From positions 281,949 to 345,948 of the forward strand of contig NW_006768812.1 in assembly GCF_000204055.1 (NCBI RefSeq): 64,000 nt of DNA. Direction: 5' to 3'. The translations under genes and the position numbers were made by a program. This document shows positions 23,358-35,949 of this stretch, in pieces. Position 1 is the stretch's first letter; each line of letters begins with the position of its first letter. The DNA comes from Melampsora larici-populina 98AG31 (taxonomy: Eukaryota; Basidiomycota; Pucciniomycetes; Pucciniales; Melampsoraceae). Below the pieces are notes generated by a model, which had not been told where the DNA came from, did no database searches, and was given only the letters and a program-made list of their open reading frames with translations.

Positions 23358-24773
23358 TGTTGAACTGACAAAGGTGAATATCGGTATTGCAAAACACACT
23401 TTGTTGACGAGATGTTGGTAGTGTCCACAACATTTCTATTTTGAACTGCCAGACCCGAATAATCACCACTATCAACTTATGCTTCAGAACATTATTTGTA
23501 ATCAAGGCACAGTACTCAAACGGCTCAGTCCATGTCACTCCGACATAAAGTGTAGCAATCGAAAGGCTGTAGTTGTAGTCATCAAGTAAATTCCGGAAAT
23601 GCGGGCACCCTACATGCCGACAAAGTCAATAAAAAAAGGGGTCAATACTGACGCTCTCGATTCATGATATTGTTGCTACCATGGTGAAAAACACCACTGC
23701 ACAGGGCATTTTTGAACATGTTCTCCGCGATAACGACTGCCTTCAAAAGAAACCAATTTACCAACGAGGATCGTTGAACTAAAATAACGTAGTGCGCTAC
23801 TGCGTTGATTCTACAGAAGTTAAATACCAAATTCTATATCCCGTCAAAATATGTCGTTAATACAAAGCGGAGTAAAATTAAGACAATTGTCGGAAGACAT
23901 TGCAAGGTCGAAAAGAGAGGTCGATGTGTTCCTGCCTCACATTTTACACTACAGAACTATACAACGCTGGTATGCTAATATCTATATGCTAATATGTCGA
24001 TTGCTGATATAGACAGCCCTAGACTCAACTCTCGATATCAGTGAAACGCCGTGTTGATACTCGAGGCTTGATGGCGATACCTACACCTAACTCGGAGCAA
24101 AGATCACTGCGCGGGAACACGGACAATGCATTGTTAAGCACATCGATTCACAATTGCGATCACGACCGGGCATGGACTTCGATGCGCATGGTGGCTCAGT
24201 GGGTGTGTTGAGTTGATACCGTTGTCGAAAGGCGATTCCATGTCACTTTGGGCCAGACAGACTGCCGACTACGATTGTGACCATGCGGTGCTTTCGTTGA
24301 GGCAGACCTGCAACTGTCCAGTTCGTCGCTCATCTTCAGTTGCCGTCAGCTTTTCAAGTCCAAACTGTGACCGCTGACTAGAGTTTTGATACCTGACCAG
24401 GAACAGCATCGTGCCTCACTATTCGTTCATTTTTTCATCGCCGCTATGAGTGTGCCTCATTGCTCTACTGTATCATTACGCCGACCAGGACAGCTCCCAA
24501 CCGGATCAGTGCTCATCATTCGACACGCTTTCGCCGCGCAACGCTATTGACACCTATTCAAATGCCCGGTTAGTCACTATGCCACGACGGTCCAGAAAAA
24601 CAGTGACCTTACAGTCGGAATTTCTACAAATACTACCGGTGTCCCCCTTGATCCAGCGTTCAATCACTATCTGCCATCATCTTTCCTCCCGATCCTCTGC
24701 GTACAATACCACCTCACTTTAGATTTTTAAATTCGTCTCTTAGTCTCCAGTAATCCATACACATTGATTGATA
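23358..24773. other. No gene seen
   Basis: About 1.4 kb between divergent members F (-) and H (+), so it may hold both promoters. Small open frames occur but show no family motif or plausible splice set. No repeat with clear ends. Confidence 0.5.
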
Positions 24774-25954
24774 ATGGCACTGCAAATGAAGAAAAACAAC
24801 AACCGTACTCCATCGCATCCAATCCGTGTTGGCTTTATGGGTGAAGCCGGTGCTCAAGTACGTTTTTCTGTTGATCAATTCCACTTTATCGTCAACTGAC
24901 ATTCTGCTTGGCAGGCGCTTGCGAAGATGAACGGCAGCAAGGGTTTCATATCACATCACGCGTCTATAGCCACATCTGGAATGAACGGCGGCGCTCCTTT
25001 TGAAAATCCTATCCAAATAACATCATACGGTTCACAGGCTGACACTCTGGCCGCAAAGAATGTTTATTCGATGAACTGCAAACTCATCGGTACCAACAAC
25101 AGTACCAATGATCAGCTTCATTTCGAAAATGCTAACCGTATCAACCTCGGTTCGGTCGACAAATTCGGCGAGTTCTTTGTCGGGGAGTTGATCAACAAAA
25201 TCACGATATCGGCGTTGGGATATGTTGTCGGAAGAGATTTGATCACCGACCCGGTCTTTAAAGGTAAAAGTACCGTCGTCGTCACGTTGAAGTCAACTGA
25301 CTACGATCCCTTGGTTCGTCCACGTTACTCATTTTGGGATAAGTCTCGACGCTAACTTCATTTTGATCAGACCAAGGCCAATGTTAGCTGGCACACCAAG
25401 CATTATATTCCTCCCGTGCGCAACATGGAGAAAGCGCAGAATCTCTGCCAGTTGGGTCGTGAGGTGCTGCTTACTGGACAAATTAAAGACTATGACTCCA
25501 ATCTCTTTATGTGGGAAAGCGAGGTAAGTATGTTGCTGCCTGTTGAAGATCTCCTACTGACGACATCGATTTCGCATAGCAGGTTCATGCAATCAGCATC
25601 TGTCATGGAGAAATCACTATTCAATCAACGCCTTCGTCACGATCTGGTGGTGGTCCGAGTGGTGGCAGAATTCCTCTATCTCTGTAAGTGTTAACCTAAC
25701 CAACCGCCACCGAATTTAACTAATGCTGTAATGATAGAAATCGAAACCCAGGTAGCAATGTCGCCAGTACTTCGTCTCAACAAATAGAGTCAACAGCCCC
25801 CCAGAGTATCGCCACCGATAACTCCGATCCATTGTATGAGTCTTTATTTGGCGGTAACGAAGCCGAAGTTAGCGGAGATGAGTCGGGTAGCGAGGTTGAT
25901 TCCCCGCTCGCTGAGGTTACTAACTCCGCCGGCAAACGTCGCAGACGAAACTGA
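24774..25954 (+). CDS. Four-exon OB-like family, member H, with extended basic tail
   Basis: Exons 24774-24857, 24915-25313, 25371-25523, 25583-25683 and 25738-25954; the first three introns are phase 0 at the family positions. Exon 2 contains NVYSMNCKLIG and NRINLGSVDKFG and ends STVVVTLKSTDYDPL. Exon 3 (153 nt, same as member B) has HYIPPVRN, LGREVLLTGQIKDY and ends LFMWESE. Exon 4 starts VHAISICHGE. A fifth exon adds an acidic Ser-rich segment and ends GKRRRRN, a likely nuclear signal. About 317 residues with no stop or frameshift. The fold guess (OB-like strands around exon 3) is inference; it is the best-preserved member and directly precedes the Helitron Rep/helicase gene on the same strand. 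Confidence 0.72.
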
Positions 25955-27075
25955 TGTCGTCCGCAACGTCTCGGTGAAGAACTTTTTGGTACGGCATCAA
26001 ATCTCTAATTCCGATCACTGCCGTTTTTTGCGCTTCCATTGCTTTCAGGAGTCTGCATCATAGCACCACAAGATTGTTTTCTGTTCTTTTTTACCTAATG
26101 TGTCTAGATTCAATTCTCACTGCGCGCTGTTCCTTTTTCTGTTCTGTCATATTTCCTGTGTATATACCTCCAAATTTGTAGATATTTCAGCATTGCTACC
26201 AAAATTAACTACAGCCATTCTTTTTATTACTTTTGACCGAGGTGGAAAATTCAATGCAGGTCACAACGCACCAGGCTGGGCAGAAATGCAGCTGAGGTGG
26301 TGTGTAAGCGCTCTCAATGGCGAGAGGACATTGTAACATCAGCAAATGGCGCTGAATGCCCACTCTCGGCAACGGCAGGACTAAGCAGATAACTATATCA
26401 ATCCAGTCAAACTGGAAGTGACATCAGCCACGATCCGAACGTTGATTCATCGCCACGGAGTCCTAATTGTTAATCACTAACCGGATATACATACATAGGA
26501 ACGATGCTTATCCGTTGCAGCATTACTATTCTCTTTTTCAATTGAGCAGTCTTTCAACCAGCTGAATTTCTGCACTTCCCACTCTTCGTTCGCAAACCAA
26601 TTTCTATCCACCATCAACAAATCGTTGACACCTCTCAGCGTACAGGTTACCTGCCTCCGGAAAACGATCTCAAAAGCACCATTGGCTCGAAGGATTCTTT
26701 CCTGCTGCCGTGACTTTGATCTCTGTCACAAGTATTGCTGCTACCCGGTGCCAACACATCATCTTATTCTTCAACACGAGAATCGCCACCCCGCAGCACA
26801 GTTTGAGAGGTCTATAGCCAGAGCCCCGACAGAAATATCCCGTAAGTCATTTCCATCAGTGATCATCGTGCCAATGATCAATAACATTGATAGTGTTTGT
26901 AAACAACACGACGCCTATTGTTTTTGAATAAGGAGACTACCACACAACAGCGGCAGAAATCACGACCAGGTCGAACGCGCTGTTCAACTCCATCCACAGT
27001 GTACGTGATTTGATTGCTGTCCGAAGTCACAAATTCTGATTTTTATTACTACGTCGTTCAGGCTCCGCATCTCCA
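25955..27075. other. Gap before Helitron gene; possible decayed 5' exons
   Basis: A stretch at about 26620-26840 has coding character in one plus frame (LPPENDLKSTIGSKDS) broken by TGA codons and could be the N-terminus of the Helitron protein. No other gene or repeat was seen. Confidence 0.35.
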
Positions 27076-30000
27076 ATGGCACCACGTCAAGCTGCAGCGA
27101 GTCAACCTGCCGAGAACCACCAATGTTTTCTGCTACATCGATTCAGAGAGGAGATCCCACACAATCTCGGGGTTTGCACTGACATCTGTATTAAATGTCG
27201 AGCATTGCACTGGACGAAGGAACGACCAAAGAAATCACCTCTGGGCCAACCGACTTCCTACACAATGTGCTGCAGAAACGGTAAAATCAAATTGCCACAA
27301 CATTACTTTACGTTTCCGAGCGCGCCGCCGTTCCTCATTGGCTTATTGACCAAAGATACAGACCGTGAGCAGCCTCTTCGCGATGGAATACGCAAAGATA
27401 CTGACATTTGTTACAACAGGTGTCGTCAAATTCCGCAACAACATTAGGAACTACAACAATGCTCTAAGCTTCACGTCTCTAGGATGTAAAATCGATCGTA
27501 GTGTCGACGGACCATTTGGAATCCGTTGTTTCAAAATATTCGGACAATTGGTCCACAACATGGGGAGCATTCTCCCGCGAAATAACGAGGCACCGGCTTT
27601 TGCACAAATCTATCTTATGGGCCAGGACACCAACGATGAAGCCGATCATCGGGTTTTTATGTCTCAATCAGATATTGACCCGAGTATCATAAAGCAATTT
27701 TTGGATTTCTTTTACGTTTCTAATCCGTACGCTATCCAATTTAAAATGGCATATCAAATATCACTTCAATACGAAAGTATCTCCTTTCGAATCAAATCTA
27801 TACCACCACCGCCTCCTGGACAATTCAGCCACGATGTGAGAACGTATGTGCGGCCTGCAGCTTCTGAAGTGGCCATGGTGGTTGGGGGCGGAGGGGATAT
27901 AGGTGAGAACGATAGAGACATAATCTTACACAGCGTCGACGGGGGTTTCAAACGGGTTTCGGAGCGTCACACGGGCTACTTACCATTACGGTATCCAGTA
28001 CTCTTCCCATGGGGTCAAGCGGGCTATGACGAGAATTATCGGGTGCCGACGCAGGATAGTAAGTTCTTTTTTTACAATTTTCGAGTTCGGCACATACTAA
28101 TCGTTTCTCAGATGTGGGCAGAAAAGTTTCAACTTTGAAGTGGTTTGCATATCTGCTTTTTCATTGACCGAAGGAATTTTCGACTATCCTGTCGTCACAC
28201 ATGCTACTGCAGGAACTCGCAACCGATTTATACGCCTGCGTCGAAAATCAACGTATCATGTATTTCAGAACTCACCAGGATGACATCCGCGCCGACCTTT
28301 ACTCCGGCGCCGTCGAAGCATTGGGTCGGAACGATTTTTCGTTTGGACGTCGCGTAATATTACCTTCATCACACATTGGCGGACCCCGAGCGATGACCCA
28401 GCTCTACTACGATGCCATGGCGTTAGTTCGTCACTACGGTCCTCCGAGCTTTTTCATTACCATGACAGTGAACGACAACTGGCCGGAGATTGAGTCGGAG
28501 TTGAAGCATGGACAAACAGCAATGAATCGGCCCGACGCAATTACCCGAGTTTTCAATATGAAGTGGGAAGATATGATGCACGATGTAAATAAAAAAGGGA
28601 GGCTTGGTGCTGGGCGTTCGCACGTTTCGACAATCGAATTTCAGGGCAGAGGAAGGCCACACGCCCATTTCATCCTGATCCTTGCCAAGGGTGCGGCACC
28701 GCGGACACCGCACGCAGTTGATTTGGTGGTTTGTGCGGAGATACCAGATCCAGACGACGAGGATATTCTATACGAGGCTGTCACGAAATTTATGCTGCAT
28801 GGTCCATGCAAGGAAGGCAGCACATGTTGGAAANNNNNNNNNNNNNNNNNNNNNNNNNNNNNNNNNNNNNNNNNNNNNNNNNNNNNNNNNNNNNNNNNNN
28901 NNNNNNNNNNNNNNNNNNNNNNNNNNNNNNNNNTATTGGCGCCGGGATAATGGTAGAACATTTGTGAGGGGGGGATACACTTATACCAATCGCAATGTTG
29001 TGGCGTATAATCCTTTCCTACTATTGAAGTACAATTGCCATTTAAATGTTGAAGTCGCGTGTAGCATCCAAGCGCTGAAATATCTGTACAAATATATTAC
29101 TAAAGGCCACGATCGTGCGTCGTTGTCAATGTCGGCGGAGAACGAGCTTGATATCTACATCGATGGTAGAAGCTTGACAGGCACTGAAGGTACGTGCTGC
29201 TTAATATATAATTCATTCCTTCCGCTAATGATTCGTCTTTCCAGCATGTTGGCAGTTATTTATGTTTGTGATGTCCACTTGATTCCCCGCGGTTCAACGT
29301 CTTCCACTCCACATGCCACGAGACAACGTTGTATATTTTCGCACAATTCGATCTTTACAAAACCAGATTGATTCCGGCAGGGCTTCGCGGACACCATTAA
29401 CGCAGTTCTTTATGTTGTGTCAGCAAAACTACTACTTAGTCAATGCGAAGATTAGCGTCAGGACTTTAACATACCCCGAGATGGTGTACTATTTCTCCTG
29501 GGATGAGGACGAAAAGGAATGGAAAGTCAGGACCAACAAATCAAAAACGATCCCAAGAGTTTATTTCGCCAGTTTGTCACAAGGTGACCGCTATTATCTT
29601 CGCCTGCTACTCTTCAACGTCAAGGGACCGACGTCGTATGAAGATCTCCGCACGGTCGACGGCATTACGTATGAAAAATTCAATGGAGCAGCTGCAGCTT
29701 TGGGTTTGTTGCTCAACGACGATCATTTCATTGCTACCTTGGAAGAGTGTTCGCAAACACAATCGACATATCAGCTCAGAAGCATCTTTGCAATTATTCT
29801 CAAGTATGGAAGTGCAAGCGATCCAGCGAGACTTTGGGATTTATTCAGAACTCCGTTGTCTGAGGACTGCGCTTACGCGATGAAGCAGGTTGATGCCGAG
29901 AGGGTACCAACTCTCGAAATGATCGAAGCATTAGCTCTGTGGCGACTCGATGACTCCCTCTCAGAAGTCGGTCTCGACCTCGCCACGATGGGATTACCGC

Positions 30001-31547
30001 AGCCGAATCTAGCCTGTCTGGATGGATATGGTCTTCTACTAGGTTACGAGAATGACGATGATTTCTCTATGGATGCCAGCACTGACTATGTAATGGACAA
30101 TCTGGGCATGATGAATGATGAGCAGATGGCATTGTTCGAGGAAGTCAGGACGGCGATTGCGATGCAGCGTTCAGCATTGTATTTCCTCGACGGGCCGGGC
30201 GGTACAGGCAAGACATTTACGATCAACACCATTCTTCATTACGGTAATGCAATGCGGGTTCCATTTCTGTCGGTTGCATCCTCTGGAATCGCTGCATTGT
30301 TATTGTACAAAGGTACCACGGCGCACTCAGCGTTCAAAATTCCGTTAAATCCCGACGACGCTTCAGTGTGCAATTTTAGTGGGCGAGATGCAGTGTCCAG
30401 ACGGTTGCAAGAGTGCAAGATTATCGTCTGGGACGAAATTTCAATGCAGAATAAGGCTGATATTCATTGTGTCAATCGCTCTCTCATGGAATTGCGGAAA
30501 GTGGACAAGCCATTTGGTGGAATTATAGTCCTCTTCGCTGGAGATTTTCGTCAGACTTTGCCGGTAATTCCGCGCGCCACGGTCCCTCAACAAGCAACTG
30601 CGTTGTTACGGAGGTCTTATTTGTGGCCTTTGGTGGAGCAATTTGCATTGGTGATCAATGTACGTCTACTCGGCGCCGAAGGAAGACGCCCAAATTCACT
30701 ACGAAGAAACGCCAAATATGCCGCTTGGCTATTAAAATTAGGATCCGGTGACCTTCAAACCCAAACGCAATCCACCGTTCCAATTGATCACATCAACGTT
30801 AAATGTGTCGCACCAAATAAACTTTACGACAAACGAATGGTGTTGAAGTTATACTCCAAAGTCAACGCTTTGAAGGTCGCTGGAGATTGGGTTCCGTTAG
30901 CAGACTTTTACGCGGACAGGTGTATCATAACACCACTGAATCAAACGGTGGTTACAATTAATGAAGAAATACTAGAAAAGCTCGACGGTGAGACATTTGT
31001 GTCATATTCAATTGACACCAATGATGATTCGACGACATGCGAACCCTTAACACCTGAAATGCTGAACTCTTTCGCGGTTCCAAACTTTCCAATTCACGAG
31101 CTCCATTTGAAATCGGCGATGCCAATCATTTTATTACGGAATCTGAATCTCAAACAGGGTTTGTGCAATGGCACTAGAATGTTAATTACTCACGTAGCGA
31201 GAACGTATTTGTCATGCAGGATTATTACTGGGGCGAAGAAAGGCAAGAAGGTAACAATCCCACGTATCAATTTACATCGCACTGGCAGCGCTATTTGTCC
31301 ATTACCGTTTTACAGATATCAATACCCAGTTGCTCCTGCATTTTCTATGACGGTGAATAAGTCTCAAGGCCAAAGTCTTAATCATGTTGTCGTCTTTCTA
31401 CCAAGCCCGGTCTTTTCGCACGGACAATTGTACGTAGCGCTATCGCGGTGCACAAGCGTAGAAAACATCAAACTATGCATGTCGGTCCCGAGTACAACAA
31501 ACGCGACTATGAACATTGTATACAAGAATATATTGTCTGACGGCTGA
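27076..31547 (+). pseudogene. Helitron Rep/PIF1-like helicase, decayed
   Basis: Rolling-circle transposon protein. N-terminal zinc-finger-like segment CIKCRALHW, then intron 27365-27419 and the Helitron-like N domain (RNYNNALSFTSLG). After intron 28059-28111 come the Rep core with FFITMTVNDNWPEIESEL and the HUH motif in GRGRPHAHFILIL, then KYLYKYITKGHD carrying the catalytic Tyr. From about 30106 follows a PIF1-family helicase with Walker A GPGGTGKT, Walker B IVWDEIS, GDFRQTLPV, and a C-terminal TVNKSQGQSL and YVALSRCTS. The helicase frame is open from 29313 to 31547. In-frame TGA codons at 28165 and 29280 (CGA expected at both) and a 100-N gap between the HUH and Tyr motifs mean the Rep part cannot be whole as sequenced. 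The start is the first ATG before the zinc segment; upstream exons may exist. Confidence 0.9.
28834..28933. other. Assembly gap, 100 N
   Basis: Exactly 100 Ns inside the Rep domain of the Helitron gene; a conventional placeholder, so the true length is unknown. Confidence 0.98.
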
Positions 31548-32586
31548 TAACTTTTAACGTACGTTGAAGTTGCCAATATAATGGCACGACTACTCAGCTG
31601 ACGCGCCATTTACTTTCATCGCAGAGCCGCCTGTGGTATCGACGGGAGGCTACGGTACAAGAATCAATGACGATTTTGTGGAAATTGCCTACTATGTTGA
31701 CGGCTGATGGATGCCGGTTTTGGCCGGCGGTAGGATTAGTTTTTGGAAATGTAGCCTGGACCAATATCAAATCTCTATGTAGTGCGTTGACAATTCAAGC
31801 AATGCACATTACCGTATTCTGCTTTGACTATGCTGTGACGAACAACTCTACTAAATTGCAGTCGCATTCAGGTTGTTTACAATCGTGACCGCATGGACAG
31901 CATGATACAACTGCACAGAAATAAATTCCCACACACTCAGAGTCATAGCGAGTGAAAACATTGTCGTAGTTAAATGTATATGCCTGGCTGATGCCGAATC
32001 GATGGATGGAGTATTCATTGAGCCAAATCATAGCTCTGAGTTGCAGTGCATTATTGAATATCACTCATTGCCTTGACACAGTGTTACCTCAATATAGTGA
32101 CACAGACACTTCATGCTGTTGAGCCCATGATCGACATGATGCAAATAGTGACAGCTTTCAATGAAATACTGCAAAGACGGATAATAAAGGTAAACACTTC
32201 CAAAGCTATGGTGGGTACCAATGAACTGAAGCATTGTATAGCTCAATGATATGACCCTTATAGCGACAGAATCAATGATGACGCTGCCGGGACAGAGCCG
32301 AAGGGCTGCGATGGATATTGCTGAGTAGAAGTGCAGCGGGTCAGTTAGTGTGCGATGTAATATAAAGGTAAAGTCACGATGACATAAATGTATATAAAAA
32401 CGGTGTCACAAAATAATGTATCAATGCCAGCTATGGCGCCGCTTTCAGTGTCAAGTGCGGAGATGCAGTACTCTCAGGGCGGATCGTAACCAGGGCCACT
32501 ATGACGCAGTTCAGGATGTCGTATAATCAATCCGTTGTGAAGACTTCCCAACCAATGACAACATTACATGAACATCAACAATGAAC
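31548..32586. other. No gene seen
   Basis: Between the Helitron helicase and family member E. Only short open frames without coding character. Confidence 0.5.
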
Positions 32587-33357
32587 ATGGCACGAAGGCA
32601 AAATATCCCAGTCGCAATGAATGGAGGCTACCTGCCACTACGCTTGACAGGTATATTTTGGGTCGGAAATGCAGTAAGTCGCGAATATCGGCAGTGAACA
32701 ACGCTAACGCACCACTTCAGTTGGATCTTCCTAGCCAGGTAGTACAAGGACAACGATCATACGATTGCCAATGCAGTGCAACAAACACCAATTTCGATAT
32801 ACTCCATCTAATACTCACAGAGGACGGTACCCACACCATTATGACCTCGGACAGCGCGTTCTTGATGAGCGGCAAAATAATGCAAGACGACAGACCCTGG
32901 CATAATGTATTGAAAGTGGAGGCCAAGAGCGTCGTTGCCATTAACGTAGATCGCGCCGTTGCGAAATCACTATTGGGTCAGGCGACGGTTGTCGGTCGTG
33001 GTCGAATAATGGAAAAAACAGTCAATTTTGAAGGAACGAACAATACCTCCTTTAGAATTTTGCATTCATCGTGTGATCGGTACGTGCTCTGGAGGGTTCG
33101 AAAATCGATGAGCAGTTGTTGACAATAGGCTGGAGCCTCGGCATAGGAACCAAGACGATGTCGAATACCTCTGTGATACCGAGACGTTGTCTCAATTCGA
33201 CCTGCATCTGATGCACAGAGGGAACATCGTTAGCGTCGTAGGTATCGTTATAGGTTTCTCATCTGCTGGCGGAACGAAGTGGCATGTAAAGGTATGTACT
33301 TCGTGACATTGCCAGTGGTCCACGCTGACGACGCAACAGTTGACCGACGCATGGTAG
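32587..33357 (+). CDS. Four-exon OB-like family, member E
   Basis: Exons 32587-32673 (29 codons), 32721-33083 (363 nt, same as member B) and 33136-33291 (156 nt), then a short last exon ending at the TAG at 33355-33357. The last acceptor is uncertain: after GCAACAG or after GCCAG. The N-terminus ends PLRLTGIFWVGNA, the same block as PLRFSGIF in A and PLRFSSIF in C, followed by a phase-0 intron. Exon 2 ends SFRILHSSCDRY; exon 3 has MHRGNIVSVVGIVIGF and TKWHVK before a GTATGT donor, the family OB-like pattern. No internal stops. It lies between the Helitron helicase gene and a Helitron-like 3' end, which suggests it travels inside the element. Confidence 0.65.
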
Positions 33358-34617
33358 TATTGACGACGCCTTGGGATGTTGCGTTGATTGGCTGTCACGA
33401 TTCATTGGGTGGGATGTTATTGCAATAGAAGAACGATAAGGACGCGGGGTGACCCTCGGCAGATCTGAGAATAATTCAACAGCATCGATTCAATGTATTA
33501 GTGCGTTACACGAAGCCGCTCATTTTGTATTTGAACATTGCACATAATCAAGTCAATGTATTAATGTATTACACGGAGTTGCTGATTTTATATTTAAAGG
33601 ACTGCTGTCAAAAACATTTTATGAAACAGGACGTTGATTGTCAGTAATGCTTGCCGGTGCATTAGACAACAAGAACAATCAATGGCTGAAAGACAGCATA
33701 CGGGTAGTCGGTCACAGTGCTGAAGTTTATGCCCTAAGAACCTCGCAGTGACAACTACGACGTCACTGTGCCGCAAGCTGCTGAATTATCTAAGAAATAT
33801 GAGCACAAAGCGTGAAGTCGAATAGGAGAGGAATAACTATATAAGTAAGTGAGCTACGGTGCGATCGATGACTGTCATCGCTCGAGGTGGCCCGCGGTTT
33901 TGGTACTCAACACAGAGTGTTATGTATTGGGTATACATCAAAACTTGGACTCCGGGGTTTGCTATTATTAGAGAACGGCATTGTGCCAAAACGGTGTCTT
34001 GACGGTCGATGCCCAATGGAAGAACAAGATCAAGATTAAAAGTCGTCAAGAGTCCGTGAGCAGAAACCTACAAACTGGGTCAGCGCGTAATGTAATCATT
34101 GTCAGCGAGACTAGACTCACTGGCAGTGGAGGTCGGCCACAGATAGTGAGCGTAGACAGAATGAAGTGAGCATTCGACGTGATGGGCTGAGCATACATTG
34201 TTTCCGCGGCGTTGTCAGTACTACGCGACAACGTAGAACAGAGAAAGCCTTACAGTGGAGTCTGATGTTATCGCGGGGATCAAAGTGGGGGTAATGCGTG
34301 TACTTGAGCTGATAGCAACGTATGTTTGCATTGACATGGTCGGTGATAGCGTTACGATTCGAGGTAGAGAGATAGGACAAAGTAGTGATATTAAGTGACG
34401 GGACATTGGTTTTATTCTTGAAGCTCGAGCAGAGCGCTGATTGATAAGTGCGGAGGACGGCTTGGAACAGCGCGAATTGCAACAAAAGGGGCTTATGAGA
34501 TCGGCGCATTAACGCATTATTTCGGACTAGACCAGTTGTAATCATTTTTCTACTATTTACAACGCGATGTCAGCGCGACGAAACCCGTCACCAGCGATGC
34601 GAAATTGTTTACCGAGA
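33358..34617. other. No confident gene
   Basis: Two minus-strand open stretches (34545-34117 and 34049-33837) could be exons of one more gene. I could not find a splice junction that joins them in frame or any family motif, so they are left uncalled. Confidence 0.35.
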
Positions 34618-34645
34618 GGGCGGCTGGCCGCCCCCGATGCTCTAG
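34618..34645. other. Candidate Helitron 3' terminus
   Basis: A GC-rich hairpin (GGGCGGC, 2-nt loop, GCCGCCC; 34618-34633) followed after 8 nt by CTAG (34642-34645) and a host T. Helitron 3' ends are known to be a short GC hairpin about 10 nt upstream of CTRR, inserted before T. The helicase gene ends 3.1 kb upstream in the matching orientation. The matching 5' TC end was not found. Confidence 0.5.
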
Positions 34646-35025
34646 TCCGTGTTCAATATTTACTGCTTGAATGAACGTGACACGACGTAAACATAAAGGT
34701 GTTCGACTCGACTCGACTCACAATTGACGCGCGCCACCAGTCTTCGCTTGAGACATCGCTGTTGCCTCGCGAGAGGAATGTCAGAGAATCAGTGTTTCCC
34801 ATGTGTTTTGTTAAAGAACGTCTTGTGATGGAGAGCCATCGAGCGATGAATGCATTCTAACCATTGAAATAGAGGGAGCTACAACATGAAATGTGACACT
34901 TGGAAAGAAAAACAAAGGAAAGGAAACCAAATTTGAAGGAATATAACTACATTGTGTATCGGTACTAGTCTGTAATACAAGAACCGTGTGATCACAGGAG
35001 CCGTGAAAGGTGACAAGAGGGTTCA

Positions 35026-35949
35026 TCAAGGTTTGCCGGTTGAGTTGGTTGCAGAAGTTTTAGGAGCTGCTGCGGTAGAGGGAGGCTTTGTAGCAGAGGG
35101 ATCGGTGGTTTTGGGACCAGGACCCATAGGCAATTCATCATCGTGGGGAGGTCCTAATGGCCCACAGTTGGATTTACCGCTGCCTTTACTGACGGTTACG
35201 ACGATGCCTCCTCCGGTTGCAGATCCACCAGCTATCACAATGGTTCCAGCCTGTTTAGAAAAAGAAAGTGAATTTGAGCGACAAATTTGAGTGTGCAACG
35301 AAACTGATCTTTGCTTACATGGGCGGGGCATGTAGTGAGAAGCTTGGCTAAACCACCATCCAAGTTGTCACCCATGCCGTATTGAACGATGGGAAGAGGA
35401 CTAAAGCATCGAAGATCATTTATGTTAGTTGGTGGGCAGCGGTAAACATGACAAAGATTTCTAGCCAGATATGATGCAACGTACATCCAAAGCGGTCCGC
35501 TGTCAGTTGTGTTCAGTCTGACCTTGCAAGAACCGCACGACTTGACATTAGTTGGATTGATTTGTACAATCCAATTTCCGTTTTTCTTCTTGAGAAAACC
35601 TGAGAGAGCGCTGGGAATGATAAGTGGAAAATGAGTCGGTAGTTTAATTGGTTTGGATGATCCTAAAGATGGATTTGAAAAGAAATGAAGCTCACGAAAT
35701 GCAATCAGCTGAACGAATCCCTGGGACAAGGGTCAGTTGGGGCTCGAGTTTAGGGTCACCAGTAGGTGGTGGCGGCGCAGGTGTGCAAATTGGGGCGGAA
35801 GAGACGTTTGCAGCGAGGGCTCTGGAGACAAGAACTCTCAATTCGTGATCATGATGAGTAGCCCGGGTGGCATGAGTATTGTAATCTATGGATTTAGCAG
35901 AAAGTCCACCGATGCAGAGCCCGACGGCTACGAATAATGAAGATAACAT
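35026..35949 (-). CDS. Secreted cysteine-containing protein, candidate effector
   Basis: Three exons: 35949-35696, 35610-35319 and 35250-35026. The exon 2 acceptor was chosen at CCCAG|CGCTC because it keeps the frame. About 256 residues. The N-terminal MLSSLFVAVGLCIGGLSA is a good signal peptide. The mature part has a Pro-rich stretch (PAPPPPTG), a middle with CGSCKVRL and several further Cys (RNLCHVYRC, DLRCF, TTCPAH), a Gly-rich segment and a Pro/Thr/Ser tail, without an obvious GPI or transmembrane end. No known enzyme domain. Secreted, Cys-bearing, lineage-restricted proteins flanked by repeats are typical effector candidates in rusts; the role is inference. Confidence 0.75.

Noticed and set aside
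33837..34545. Seventh family member on the minus strand
   Set aside because: Two open stretches exist, but none of the exon-size or motif criteria used for the other six members is met.
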